A DNA stretch of 64,000 bases from UBA2033 sp035345875 (GTDB lineage: Bacteria; Spirochaetota; Leptospiria; Leptospirales; Leptospiraceae): assembly GCA_035345875.1 (NCBI GenBank), contig DAORDH010000028.1, positions 6,751-70,750 of the forward strand, written 5' to 3'. A program made the position numbers and the translations under genes. This document shows, one piece after another, positions 42,613 to 51,975 of the stretch. Position 1 is the first letter of the stretch. Every line of letters begins with the position of its first letter. The notes below the pieces were generated by a model. That model made no database searches, was not told the DNA's origin, and worked only from the letters and a program-made list of their open reading frames with translations.

Positions 42613-43626
42613 ATGAGTACTCCATCCGAAATCATTCTTTTCAAAACCGCAGACGAGAAAGTTTCCATACAAGTAATTATGGAAGACGAAACAGTTTGGC
42701 TCACGCAAGAACAAATCAGTCAACTTTTTGAGCGTGATAGGAGCGTGATTACAAAGCATATCGGAAAAATATTTAGAGAAGGCGAGTTGGATGAAAGAGT
42801 GGTATGTGCAAATTTTGCACTTACCACTCCGCATGGGGCAATCGAAGGAAAAACCCAAGAACAAGAAGTCAAGCACTACAACCTAGATGTAATCATATCT
42901 GTCGGCTATCGCGTAAAGTCCCTCCGAGGAACAGAGTTTCGCAAATGGGCAACCCAAAGGCTCAAAGAGTATATCATCAAAGGCTTTACCATGGATGATG
43001 AAAGGCTCAAAGGAGCAGGTGGCGGTAATTACTGGAAGGAACTACTCGAACGAATCAGGGACATTCGCAGTAGCGAAAAAGTAATCTACCGCCAAGTATT
43101 GGATTTGTATGCCACGAGTATTGATTACAATTCGAAAAGCAAAGAGTCCGTTCTCTTTTTTAAAATGGTACAAAACAAATTACACTATGCAGTAAACAAG
43201 CAAACCGCCGCCGAATTAATTTACAATCGAGCAGATGCAGAAAAAGAGTTTATGGGACTCACGAATTTTTCAGGAGCACTTCCTACAAAAAAAGATATTT
43301 CCATAGCCAAGAACTATTTGAACAAAGATGAATTGGGACGACTCAATCGCTTGGTCTCGGCTTTCTTTGATTTGGCAGAAATGAAAGCAATGGAACAAAC
43401 TCCCATGAAAATGAAAGATTGGTTAGCAGAATTGGATAAGTTTACTTCTATGTATGGAAAAGGAACCTTGCAAAATTCAGGTACGGTCAGCAATGAAAAA
43501 GCCATCGAAAAAGCAGAATCAGAATATAAAAAATACCAAGTAAAAACAATTTCACCTGTGGAAGAAGCCTATTTGGATACTATTAAAAATATGCAAAAGA
43601 AGATTGAAAAGAAGGCGAAGAAATGA
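42613..43626 (+). CDS. RhuM-family protein inside the R-M operon
   Basis: 337 residues. The N-terminal half (WLTQEQISQLFERDRSVITKHI, ~31-52, plus YNLDVIISVGYRVKSLRGTEFRKWAT, ~95-120) matches the RhuM/ Bro-like family seen in pathogenicity and mobile islands. The C-terminal half is helical and contains a Lys/Glu-rich end. It starts nine bases after the mod frame end and overlaps res by four bases, so it is co-transcribed. The family role is unclear; it is often found as a passenger of restriction-modification loci. Confidence 0.87.
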   Translation: MSTPSEIILFKTADEKVSIQVIMEDETVWLTQEQISQLFERDRSVITKHIGKIFREGELDERVVCANFALTTPHGAIEGKTQEQEVKHYNLDVIISVGYRVKSLRGTEFRKWATQRLKEYIIKGFTMDDERLKGAGGGNYWKELLERIRDIRSSEKVIYRQVLDLYATSIDYNSKSKESVLFFKMVQNKLHYAVNKQTAAELIYNRADAEKEFMGLTNFSGALPTKKDISIAKNYLNKDELGRLNRLVSAFFDLAEMKAMEQTPMKMKDWLAELDKFTSMYGKGTLQNSGTVSNEKAIEKAESEYKKYQVKTISPVEEAYLDTIKNMQKKIEKKAKK

Positions 43627-46532
43627 AAGGTTTTAATTTTGAAAAAGATCTAGCACACCAAAAGCAGGCTGTGGAAAACACTATTTCTGTTTTTGATAAT
43701 GTTACACTAAATTTTCCTTCAGGTATCAATAAAAATCAGTTCAATCCCTTTTTTGATTTCGCAAACGACAAAACATTTTCGAAGAATATTAGAAGGATTC
43801 AAGAAGAAAACGCGATCAACGAAAAGCCTGACCCAAGCACCCCCATCCTCGACATTATGATGGAAACGGGAACAGGAAAGACATACACTTATACAAAAAC
43901 CATTTTTGAACTCAATCGACAATTTGGGATTTTTAAATTTATCATAGTTGTTCCTACCCTCTCTATCAAAGCAGGGACGATTGATTTCTTAAAGTCAGAA
44001 AGTTGTCGTGAGCATTTCAAGGAACAGTATGGAAAGATTTTGCAACTCCATATTGTAGAGAGCCAAAAGGGACCGAAAGCAAAAAAAAGTTATTTACCTC
44101 CTTCGGTAATGAGCTTTGCAAATGCCGGAAATTTTGAGAAAGGAAACATTCAGGTTATGGTTATCAATGCAGGGATGATCAATTCTGAAACGATGAAGAA
44201 AAGTTTTGATAGAAAACTTTTTGATGAGTATTCGACTCCTTTCTCTGCTCTTTCGGCTATCGGTACTTTTATGATAATAGATGAGCCGCATAAATTTGGT
44301 GAGTCTAATACAACTTGGACAAACATCCAAAAAATGAATCCGCAATGTATTTTGCGATACGGAGCAACATTTCCGGATAAAGAAACTAAGCAAAAAAATG
44401 GAAACAAGGCAAAGGATTACAAAAATCTAATATACCAACTCACCGCCGTAGATGCATTTCACAGAAATCTGGTCAAAGGCGTGATCGGTCATATTACGGA
44501 ATTTGATGCGGGAAAAAATGCCATTGTCAAACTAATAGATTCCGATGGAACAGAAGCGAGTTTCGAACTTACAGAAAATGGTAAGAAGAAAACGATTAAA
44601 CTGTCCCAAAAAGAGAACTTTAAAAAAGTTCATCCTGAAATGACTGATCTCACGATTGAGAATCTAAACAAGACAAAGGTTGTGCTGTCCAATGGTTTGG
44701 AATTGAGCAAAGGGGACAAACTCAATCCCTATTCGTATTCGGAAAAACTACAGGAGACAGTGATCCAAAAAGCCATTCAAAATCATTTTGCCCTTGAAAA
44801 ACAATTCCTTACAAGGGACGTGAAAATCAAACCACTTACTTTATTTTTCATTGATAATATTGAAGAGTATAGAAACAAAGAAGGCTATATCAGAAAGACC
44901 ATCGAAGAGTATGCACGCTCTGAAATCAAAAATATTCTAAAAACTGAGAATAATAGTTTTTACAAATCGTATTTGGAAAAAAGTTTAGAAGACCTATCTC
45001 TCACTCACGCCGGATATTTTTCTAAAGACAATACGGAAAAAGATGAAGCTATAGAAAAAGAAATCAATGAAATCTTACACGACAAGCAAGCTATGCTTGA
45101 TTTAGAGAATCCCAGACGTTTTATATTTTCCAAATGGACGTTACGCGAAGGATGGGACAATCCTAATGTGTTTCAAATTTGCAAACTACGAAGTAGTGGG
45201 AGTGACATTTCCAAATTGCAAGAAGTAGGAAGAGGACTTCGCTTACCAGTGAACCAATATGGAAACAGAGTCAAAGACGAAGAGTTCTTTTTAAACTACT
45301 TTGTAGATTTTACAGAAAGTGATTTTGTAGAAAAATTAGTATGTGAGATTAATGAAAAGTCGGGCACTATTTCTATAGAAGAGACTCCTGATAAACTCAC
45401 CGATGTAATGATTCAAAGAATTTGTGAGCTGTATGAGACTAAAGAAAGCGAATTACTGGAACAACTGGACGCGAACAATGCCATCACAAGAGCAAACTCC
45501 TTCAAAGAAGGTGGATTTGCATTTATCAAAGAAAATTATCCCAAAATTTTTGGTGGTATCAACTCGGATAAGGTTCGTAAAGCAACCCACAAAGATAAAA
45601 AGCTTACCATCCGAAAAGAAAAATATTCCGAACTAAAATATCTTTGGGAAAAGCTAAATGAAAAAGTCATCTTAGAATATAAATTTGAGAATGAAGATTT
45701 ATTCAAGACATTGGTGATAGATTTTTTGAAAGAAGAAAAACTTTTCAACCAAGACCATATCCATGAAAAAATTGCCAAAGTAGAAATCCAAGAAAATAAA
45801 GCCATAGCCAATGAATCTCATTCTATTGAAAATCGAAAGCTAGGAAGTATTTCTACAATGAAATACAGTATTTTCCTAGAAGAACTTTCTAGGCTTATCT
45901 GCATTAACAAGAAGACTTTGCATGAAGCGATCTTAGAATCAGGCAAAGACTTGAGTCCCTATTTGAATCAAAAAACGTTACGCGAAATAAAGCAAAACTT
46001 TGATCATTTCCTTATGGCTAATGCATTTGATAAGTTTAGCATTGAATATAAGAAAATTTCAAATAGCGTTCACCCAACAAAATTTACAGATGCTAAAGGA
46101 AACATACTTACAGAAATTTCTCCCTCCGATGTTGGAAGACAATATTCCAGAGAAGAAGTAGCAGAGGCTTATCTCTTTGATGTTCTCTACCACGATTCTG
46201 ATTTAGAAAAAGTAAACATCAAAGAGAAAATTCGTGAAGTCATTGTATTTACAAAGATTCCTAAAAACTCCATCAAGATTCCTGTCGCCGGCGGAAAGAG
46301 CTACTCTCCCGATTTTGCCTATGTACTAAAACTTGGAAACGGGAAACAAAAACTTCACTTTATTATAGAAACAAAAGATGTTAGAGGAGATGAGGGACTT
46401 AGAGAGGAAGAAAAATACAAGATAAAACATGCTGAAAAATTTTTTGGAGACAATGTGAAGATTCAATTTAGAACACAATTTCAAAATGATAAAATCGTGG
46501 ACTTAATTCAAGAGATCACTTTTAGTATGTAG
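43623..46532 (+). CDS. res: type III restriction enzyme Res subunit
   Basis: 969 residues, normal for Res. The SF2 helicase part carries Walker A METGTGKTYT (GTGKT 83-87) and the DEAD-like box MIIDEPHKFG (from about 218). Helicase motif VI appears as QEVGRGLRLPV near 535. The C-terminal endonuclease domain shows the PD-(D/E)xK pattern in YSPDFAYV and HFIIETKDVRGDEG (~895-935). Res cuts DNA when two unmodified sites face each other, together with Mod. It overlaps rhuM (ATGA). If mod is OFF, Res may be non-functional for lack of partner. Confidence 0.95.
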   Translation: MKGFNFEKDLAHQKQAVENTISVFDNVTLNFPSGINKNQFNPFFDFANDKTFSKNIRRIQEENAINEKPDPSTPILDIMMETGTGKTYTYTKTIFELNRQFGIFKFIIVVPTLSIKAGTIDFLKSESCREHFKEQYGKILQLHIVESQKGPKAKKSYLPPSVMSFANAGNFEKGNIQVMVINAGMINSETMKKSFDRKLFDEYSTPFSALSAIGTFMIIDEPHKFGESNTTWTNIQKMNPQCILRYGATFPDKETKQKNGNKAKDYKNLIYQLTAVDAFHRNLVKGVIGHITEFDAGKNAIVKLIDSDGTEASFELTENGKKKTIKLSQKENFKKVHPEMTDLTIENLNKTKVVLSNGLELSKGDKLNPYSYSEKLQETVIQKAIQNHFALEKQFLTRDVKIKPLTLFFIDNIEEYRNKEGYIRKTIEEYARSEIKNILKTENNSFYKSYLEKSLEDLSLTHAGYFSKDNTEKDEAIEKEINEILHDKQAMLDLENPRRFIFSKWTLREGWDNPNVFQICKLRSSGSDISKLQEVGRGLRLPVNQYGNRVKDEEFFLNYFVDFTESDFVEKLVCEINEKSGTISIEETPDKLTDVMIQRICELYETKESELLEQLDANNAITRANSFKEGGFAFIKENYPKIFGGINSDKVRKATHKDKKLTIRKEKYSELKYLWEKLNEKVILEYKFENEDLFKTLVIDFLKEEKLFNQDHIHEKIAKVEIQENKAIANESHSIENRKLGSISTMKYSIFLEELSRLICINKKTLHEAILESGKDLSPYLNQKTLREIKQNFDHFLMANAFDKFSIEYKKISNSVHPTKFTDAKGNILTEISPSDVGRQYSREEVAEAYLFDVLYHDSDLEKVNIKEKIREVIVFTKIPKNSIKIPVAGGKSYSPDFAYVLKLGNGKQKLHFIIETKDVRGDEGLREEEKYKIKHAEKFFGDNVKIQFRTQFQNDKIVDLIQEITFSM

Positions 46533-47140
46533 CCAAAAACAGAAAATATTAATTACAACTTATAATCAGAATTCAGAGTTTTTAGCCAGAAATGACTTTT
46601 TTGTATTTATGATTTAATAGGCCGGTTAAGACTAAGACTTCGTTAAAAAATAACCCTTAACAATTTCCTCCATCTATTTCAAACCATCTCTTTCAAAAAG
46701 ACTCGCAGTGCCCTTCTTGTTTTTAAAAACTTTCGCTTGTAGGGGACTATTTTAGAAAGAGGTGGATGGAAATTTTTACCGTGACGAGTCTATCTCCTGA
46801 TTTTGAGAATAAACCAATCTGTAGTAGTGACTGTATCGTCTATTAGCCATCTAATTATTCCGAAAAAGAATGTGCTTTATAAACGATATCGCGATGGGTA
46901 ATATCTCTGCACACTACATAGGCGCGAATATAATGGTATGTAGTTAGGCTTTGTTTTTTTATATTCTTTTTCGATTTAAATCGGTTAAAGTTTCTTAAGA
47001 TTCAAATCTTCTTCCATTTAATGTATTTAAAAGAAGTCATTCAACAGAACGTTAAATCCATAGTTTTATCGTTCTGTTCTGGGCGGTAATTGTTCAAAAA
47101 GGAATGGGATTTTTCTTTTGGCAATTGGTATAATTAGAAA
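46533..47140. other. gene-free intergenic region
   Basis: About 610 bases between convergent res and the 47141 gene. It holds the repeat copy at 47042-47091 and no convincing open frame. A weak inverted pairing occurs between CCATCTCTTTC (about 46684) and GAAAGAGGTGGATGG (about 46755). Confidence 0.5.
47042..47091 (-). repeat. intergenic inverted-repeat element, copy C (short, minus strand)
   Basis: ACAGAACG (47044-47051) and CGTTCTGT (47070-47077) form a perfect inverted repeat. Read on the minus strand the element begins ATTACCGCCCAGAACA then GAACGATAAAAC, matching copies A and B with a short deletion. Homology is by eye. Confidence 0.45.
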
Positions 47141-47503
47141 CTAACTGATTTCTTCTAACTCTCTTTCAATAAGTTTTCCTGGAAATGGATCGCTCGGCAG
47201 AATTTCTCTTTTTTTGAGATACATTACTTCGGTGATCTCTCCATTTGTTTCAATAAATTTTGCATTGGAATAAACAATTCTTCCATCTTCAAATACATCT
47301 ACATCTTCGATGATAATATGACTTTTCGCAGGTATATCTCTTAATCTAAATCTTGGAATTGCAGATTGAGTCACAGTATCCCCATCTGAAAAAAAACTTC
47401 CCGTGCTATACGAAATTTCTTTAAACGAAATATTGCTTTCATTTACAAAAGCAATCTTACCTTTGAGTTCTGCTATATAAATTTGCGTATTATCTATAAT
47501 CAT
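47141..47503 (-). CDS. small unknown protein
   Basis: 120 residues. The ATG at 47503 has a well-spaced AAGGA ahead of it, better than an in-frame TTG at 47521. The protein is beta-rich, with SFKEISYSTGSFFSDGDTV near the middle and repeated acidic turns (EDVDVFEDGRIV). No signal peptide or membrane helix is seen. No known family recognised. It lies 31 bases after the exported 94-aa gene, likely co-transcribed. Confidence 0.6.
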   Translation of the reverse strand: MIIDNTQIYIAELKGKIAFVNESNISFKEISYSTGSFFSDGDTVTQSAIPRFRLRDIPAKSHIIIEDVDVFEDGRIVYSNAKFIETNGEITEVMYLKKREILPSDPFPGKLIERELEEIS

Positions 47504-47534
47504 ATTCTTTTCCTTTCTCAATTCATTTTATTTT

Positions 47535-47819
47535 TTATTCGTTCTTTAGAAAAGAAATATTTGCCTTTTGCTCTGCTGTAAGAGGAGTATGTCGGATTCG
47601 GACGATGTCTTTTTTGGGAATACTCTGATTCCCCTTTGCAGTATCGAGTAAGATCTCATCCGAACTGATCTTAGATATTCGCCCGAATACAATTGTTCCG
47701 TTCTTAAGAAGAACCTCTTCTGCAAGGATAGTTGTAAAATTTCCCAAAATAAGGGTGGTCAAAAAAGCTAGGAAGCTTACTTTTCGAATGGTAAAAAAAT
47801 GAACAATTGTTTGTCGCAT
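47535..47819 (-). CDS. small exported protein with SM-like beta domain
   Basis: 94 residues. A basic N-terminus and hydrophobic segment (~13-32, ending ILAEE) form a signal peptide. The mature ~60 residues (LLKNGTIVFGRISKISSDEILLDTAKGNQSIPKKDIVRI) read as a small beta barrel like LSm or SH3 folds. Function unknown. It lies upstream of the 47141 gene. Confidence 0.65.
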   Translation of the reverse strand: MRQTIVHFFTIRKVSFLAFLTTLILGNFTTILAEEVLLKNGTIVFGRISKISSDEILLDTAKGNQSIPKKDIVRIRHTPLTAEQKANISFLKNE

Positions 47820-47987
47820 AGCATATTTCTAGTAAGAGAGTAGGTTTGCAAGCATAATAAAATTTCACCTATCTAGTTTAAAGTTTCTTTAATCAGGTTT
47901 CATTTTCTAAAGATTCAAAGATTCGTATTGAACCGAAGTCTTTCGATCAATTTTTGTCAATTTATTATTGATTTTACTCATAGGCAT

Positions 47988-48020
47988 GTATATAAGATAA
48001 TTTTTTTTTGTCTTATATAC
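47988..48020 (+). promoter_or_regulatory. leader hairpin with T9 loop before lipoprotein start
   Basis: GTATATAAGA (47988-47997) and TCTTATATAC (48011-48020) form a perfect 10-bp stem, with a 13-base loop containing T9 (48001-48009). It ends one base before the ATG at 48022, where a ribosome site would normally sit; none is visible. Translational or phase control is inferred. Confidence 0.55.
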
Positions 48021-48021
48021 T

Positions 48022-51000
48022 ATGAAGCTTTCAATAGGCAACAACCAAGTAAAAACTGTAATCAGATTTACCCTTTATTTATTCCTTACACTCGCATCCT
48101 CTAACTGCACTGCTTGGCCATTGCTCACAAGTATGCTTCTTTCGAATGAAAATAAAAAATCTCAAATCCTAATTCCCCCACCTGCTTCGTCAAGTTCAGG
48201 TGGAGGACAATCGAGTGACAATCAAGTCGGTTTTTTAATTACGCCAACTTCTGGAATCGTAACTAGCGAATCAGGCACAGAATCTATTTTTACTATAAAA
48301 TTAAAAAAGAAACCAAATAGCAATGTGACTTTAAATGTATCCTCAACAGACTCTTCCGAAATAATTGCCAATCCATCTCAAGTTGTCTTTACACCGGATA
48401 ATTGGGATATTGCGCAAACGATTACTCTGAAAGGAGTAAATGATAATTTACAAGATGGAAATCAACTCGTAAATATTGACCTCGGCAATGCAATCAGCCA
48501 AGATAGCGCCTACAATTCGTTATCCGCAGGAACAATCACAGCTGAAAATATAGATGATGATTCCATCGGTTTCACTGTATCTGCGACAGGTGGTCATATA
48601 GTGAATGAATCAGGAACTAGTTCAAATTTTACAGTAGTATTAAATTCACCTCCCACAGATACAGTTACAATTCCTGTATCGAGTAGTGATTTAACAGAAG
48701 GAACAGTTTTACCAAATACTCTTACTTTTACAACAGCTAATTGGAATATACCTCAAACTGTAACGATTTTAGGTCAAGATGATTTGTCCTATGATGGGAA
48801 TGTTAATTTTACTATCACCTTAGGACCAACAAGTAGTTCGGATGCGGCATACAATGATTTGTCGCAACCAAATATTGCCGTAATCAATGAAGACAATGAC
48901 ACAGCAGGAATTACAATCATAAATCCTACGATTACAACAAATGAATCTGGAAGCAGTGCAGTTTTTTATGTAGTTCTCCAATCACAACCTACAGCAACTG
49001 TAAGCATACCGCTCACAAATAATGGATCTTCAGAAGGAACGCTCAGCACTACAAGCTTGACCTTTACTACTTCTAGCTGGAATATTCAACAAGCAGTAAC
49101 TGTCACTGGCTTAGATGATTTTAATTTAGATGGAAATATCACTTACTCCATACAAGTTGGTGCACCTGTTAGCTTGGATCTTGCGTATAATAGTGTTTCT
49201 CCGCAAAGCGTTAGTGTAACAAATATTGACAATGACTCGCCTGCTTTTGATATTACTGTGATAAGCGGACATACGAGTGAAGACTTAAATACAGCATTTT
49301 TTAAAGTCAAACTACTTACAATTCCATCTGCAAATGTAAATCTAGATTTTACCTCCTCAAATACTTCCGAGGGAATTCTTATCTCTGGCTCTAGCTTGGT
49401 TTTTACACCAGCAAATTGGAACTCTTACCAAACAGTCACTGTAAGAGGAGTCAATGATAGTTTAGGCGATGGGGATATTGCCTATTCCATTATTCCGTCT
49501 GCTGCTGTTAGCGGGGATGTGAATTACAATGGATTAACTCCAGCAAGTATAGCAGTAGTGAATGATGACAATGACACTGCAGGCATTACTGTGAGTGCAG
49601 CGGCTAATCCATTGATTACCACAGAAAGTGCAGGCAAAGCAACATTTACCGTAAGATTAAGAACCAAGCCTACAGCGAATGTTACTATCGCAGGAATAAT
49701 AAGTTCCAATACGACAGCCGGCACAGTCTCACCATCTAGTTTAACGTTCACATCTACGAATTGGAGTGTTCCACAAGTAGTAACTATTACTGGAGTAAAT
49801 AATGATTATTTCAATCCAAGTGGGATTTTATATACAATCACGATTCCATCCCCTACGAGTCCAGATGTGAATTACAACTCTCTTGGAACCAATACGGTCA
49901 ATGTAAAAAATAATGACAATGACACACAGGGATATACAGTAAGTAAAACTAAGAATTTCATCACGGCAGAGTCTGGTAAATCAGATAGTTTTACGATTCG
50001 TCTCAACACGCAACCAGTTGGTGGAGACGTCATCATTCCTGTAACCAGTTCCAATCCTCTTGAGGTTATTACTTCTCCTTCTACTCTTACCTTTACAGCG
50101 GCAAATTGGAATACTCCACAGACAGTCACTATGACTGGACAAGTAGATGGTGTTACGGATGGATCAAAACTAATTACAGTTGCATTAGGCACACCAACGC
50201 TAGCCTCAGGAAATAAGGACTATTATCCAGACTCTACTGGTAGCGATTATAGTTCTATAAAACTTCCTGACTATAATTCTGCATTAGCGAATAATGGCAT
50301 GATTACGATTAATAATTGTGATATAGACGCAAAAATTGCTCTCTGTTTACCACCTGCTTCTGAAAGAATTACAAGCGAATCAGGAACTAGCTTTCAATAC
50401 TATATTTTATTGAGTCAAGCGCCAACGAATACTGTAACGTTTACCGCTACTGTATCGGATGCAAATGAAGCAACTGTATCCACTACAAACATTACAAAAA
50501 CAGCGGCAAATTGGGATACTGTGCAACTCATTACTGTTACAGGAAAAAATGATTCAACACTAGAAGCAATTGGACAACAATTAGATGGAAATAAACTCTA
50601 TAATATAGTCCACTCAGTTGCATCTAGCACAGATCCTTTTTACAATGGATTCGATGTAGCCGATATAACAAATATCACAAATACTGATCCTGATATTCCT
50701 GATATCATTATGACACCTGCAAACTCTTCAAGCAATCGAATTATCTTGTTGAATAACAATTCAACCACAGTAACAGTTCGACTCAATGCACAACCAACGG
50801 CTAATGTCACTTTCAATCTAAGTGGTGGAGGATTCACCTTCTCACCCTCCACGCTTACATTTACCTCCACCGACTGGAATGTAAATCAAAGCATTACCGT
50901 TAGCTACAGTGGAGCCATTGGAAGTAGGCAAGCGGTTACTTCCAATTTTGCGAGTCTTGATACAAAATTCAATGGAAAAGCAGTTTCGGATATTTTCTTT

Positions 51001-51351
51001 ACAATCGTTCAGCCTGGTTTTACAATTGGAACAATTTCTGGAAATACAGATGAGACTGGAAATACAAGAACTTTTACCGTTAGACTCAATTCACCTCCAA
51101 CAGCAAATGTATCGATAGACGTTATATCAACAAACACAAATGAAGTTACCATTCAATCAGCGGCTACTCTAACATTTACCCCCGCTAATTGGAACACCAA
51201 TCAAACTGTAACTGTAAAAGGAGTAGACGAAATGGATCTAGACGGAGATCAATCTGTTCTCATTCAACTGCAACCGGCTACAAGCGCAGATACTTCTTAC
51301 AATGGTTTAGATCCAGCGGATGTAACTGTAATTAATTTAGACAATGACTAA
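48022..51351 (+). CDS. large lipoprotein with nine Calx-beta-like repeats
   Basis: 1109 residues. The signal ends in the lipobox ASSNC. A short Ser/Gly-rich linker follows, then nine ~110-residue repeats of one pattern: (T/S)ESGT-x-FTV-L...P...VTI...S...T.LTFT-x-NW...QTVTV-G.DD...DG, closing in a (N/D)-x-DND-type metal-binding motif. This matches Calx-beta/cadherin-like modules that use Ca2+ at the repeat boundaries. The last residues are the ninth DND. Repeats 6 to 8 are the most divergent. A long rod-like surface protein is inferred. The same repeat occurs once in the lipoprotein at 60768. Confidence 0.87.
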   Translation: MKLSIGNNQVKTVIRFTLYLFLTLASSNCTAWPLLTSMLLSNENKKSQILIPPPASSSSGGGQSSDNQVGFLITPTSGIVTSESGTESIFTIKLKKKPNSNVTLNVSSTDSSEIIANPSQVVFTPDNWDIAQTITLKGVNDNLQDGNQLVNIDLGNAISQDSAYNSLSAGTITAENIDDDSIGFTVSATGGHIVNESGTSSNFTVVLNSPPTDTVTIPVSSSDLTEGTVLPNTLTFTTANWNIPQTVTILGQDDLSYDGNVNFTITLGPTSSSDAAYNDLSQPNIAVINEDNDTAGITIINPTITTNESGSSAVFYVVLQSQPTATVSIPLTNNGSSEGTLSTTSLTFTTSSWNIQQAVTVTGLDDFNLDGNITYSIQVGAPVSLDLAYNSVSPQSVSVTNIDNDSPAFDITVISGHTSEDLNTAFFKVKLLTIPSANVNLDFTSSNTSEGILISGSSLVFTPANWNSYQTVTVRGVNDSLGDGDIAYSIIPSAAVSGDVNYNGLTPASIAVVNDDNDTAGITVSAAANPLITTESAGKATFTVRLRTKPTANVTIAGIISSNTTAGTVSPSSLTFTSTNWSVPQVVTITGVNNDYFNPSGILYTITIPSPTSPDVNYNSLGTNTVNVKNNDNDTQGYTVSKTKNFITAESGKSDSFTIRLNTQPVGGDVIIPVTSSNPLEVITSPSTLTFTAANWNTPQTVTMTGQVDGVTDGSKLITVALGTPTLASGNKDYYPDSTGSDYSSIKLPDYNSALANNGMITINNCDIDAKIALCLPPASERITSESGTSFQYYILLSQAPTNTVTFTATVSDANEATVSTTNITKTAANWDTVQLITVTGKNDSTLEAIGQQLDGNKLYNIVHSVASSTDPFYNGFDVADITNITNTDPDIPDIIMTPANSSSNRIILLNNNSTTVTVRLNAQPTANVTFNLSGGGFTFSPSTLTFTSTDWNVNQSITVSYSGAIGSRQAVTSNFASLDTKFNGKAVSDIFFTIVQPGFTIGTISGNTDETGNTRTFTVRLNSPPTANVSIDVISTNTNEVTIQSAATLTFTPANWNTNQTVTVKGVDEMDLDGDQSVLIQLQPATSADTSYNGLDPADVTVINLDND

Positions 51352-51559
51352 ATTAAGAAATAATCCTGATCTAGTGTAGTTCTCAATCGAATTGTTATAC
51401 AATTTTTCTAAAACTGAAAATTAGAATTGATGTAGGGTATGAAGGATAGAATGCGAGAGAATTAGAAAAGAAGTTGAATAGAAATTATTCATATCGTTAA
51501 AAAAATAGATTGGGAAAATTCATTCAACTTGAAAATGCTACTTTCTAGAATCTAAAAAA

Positions 51560-51847
51560 TCATTTCAGTCGTTGAACTAAAACCCAAGGCTGAACTACTA
51601 CCGAAAGAAGCCTCTCTTGATTTTCAAACCAAGTTTTTGCTAATTCCTCTGTGACCTTTCCGATGAGTCCACTTTGCATAGATGCTTCTACGAACTTTGT
51701 ATTATTTTGAACTAGTTGGTAAGCAGTCTCTTCGAGATCTAAGTCCATAGAAATATAAATCACCTGACCTCTCGCATAAAAGTATTCTAATTCTTTCCAA
51801 TCAATTTCAGCGATACCTTCTCGAATTGTTTGTCTGTACATATCCAT
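51560..51847 (-). CDS. DUF2288 family protein
   Basis: 95 residues. The pattern IDWKELEYFYARGQVIYIS...LDLEETA near the N-terminus and AKTWFENQERLLSVVVQPWVLVQ at the end matches DUF2288. It has no signal peptide. Function unknown. The gene is isolated, convergent with the large lipoprotein. Confidence 0.83.
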   Translation of the reverse strand: MDMYRQTIREGIAEIDWKELEYFYARGQVIYISMDLDLEETAYQLVQNNTKFVEASMQSGLIGKVTEELAKTWFENQERLLSVVVQPWVLVQRLK

Positions 51848-51975
51848 ATTTTAAGAAAAGAATAAAAGCCTTATTTGTAAAGCATAGATTCACACTATCT
51901 TTTTCGATTTTTTATTGATTGATATACTCATTCTAATTTCAATTGTATGAATTCATTCTCTTGAAAGGTCATAAA

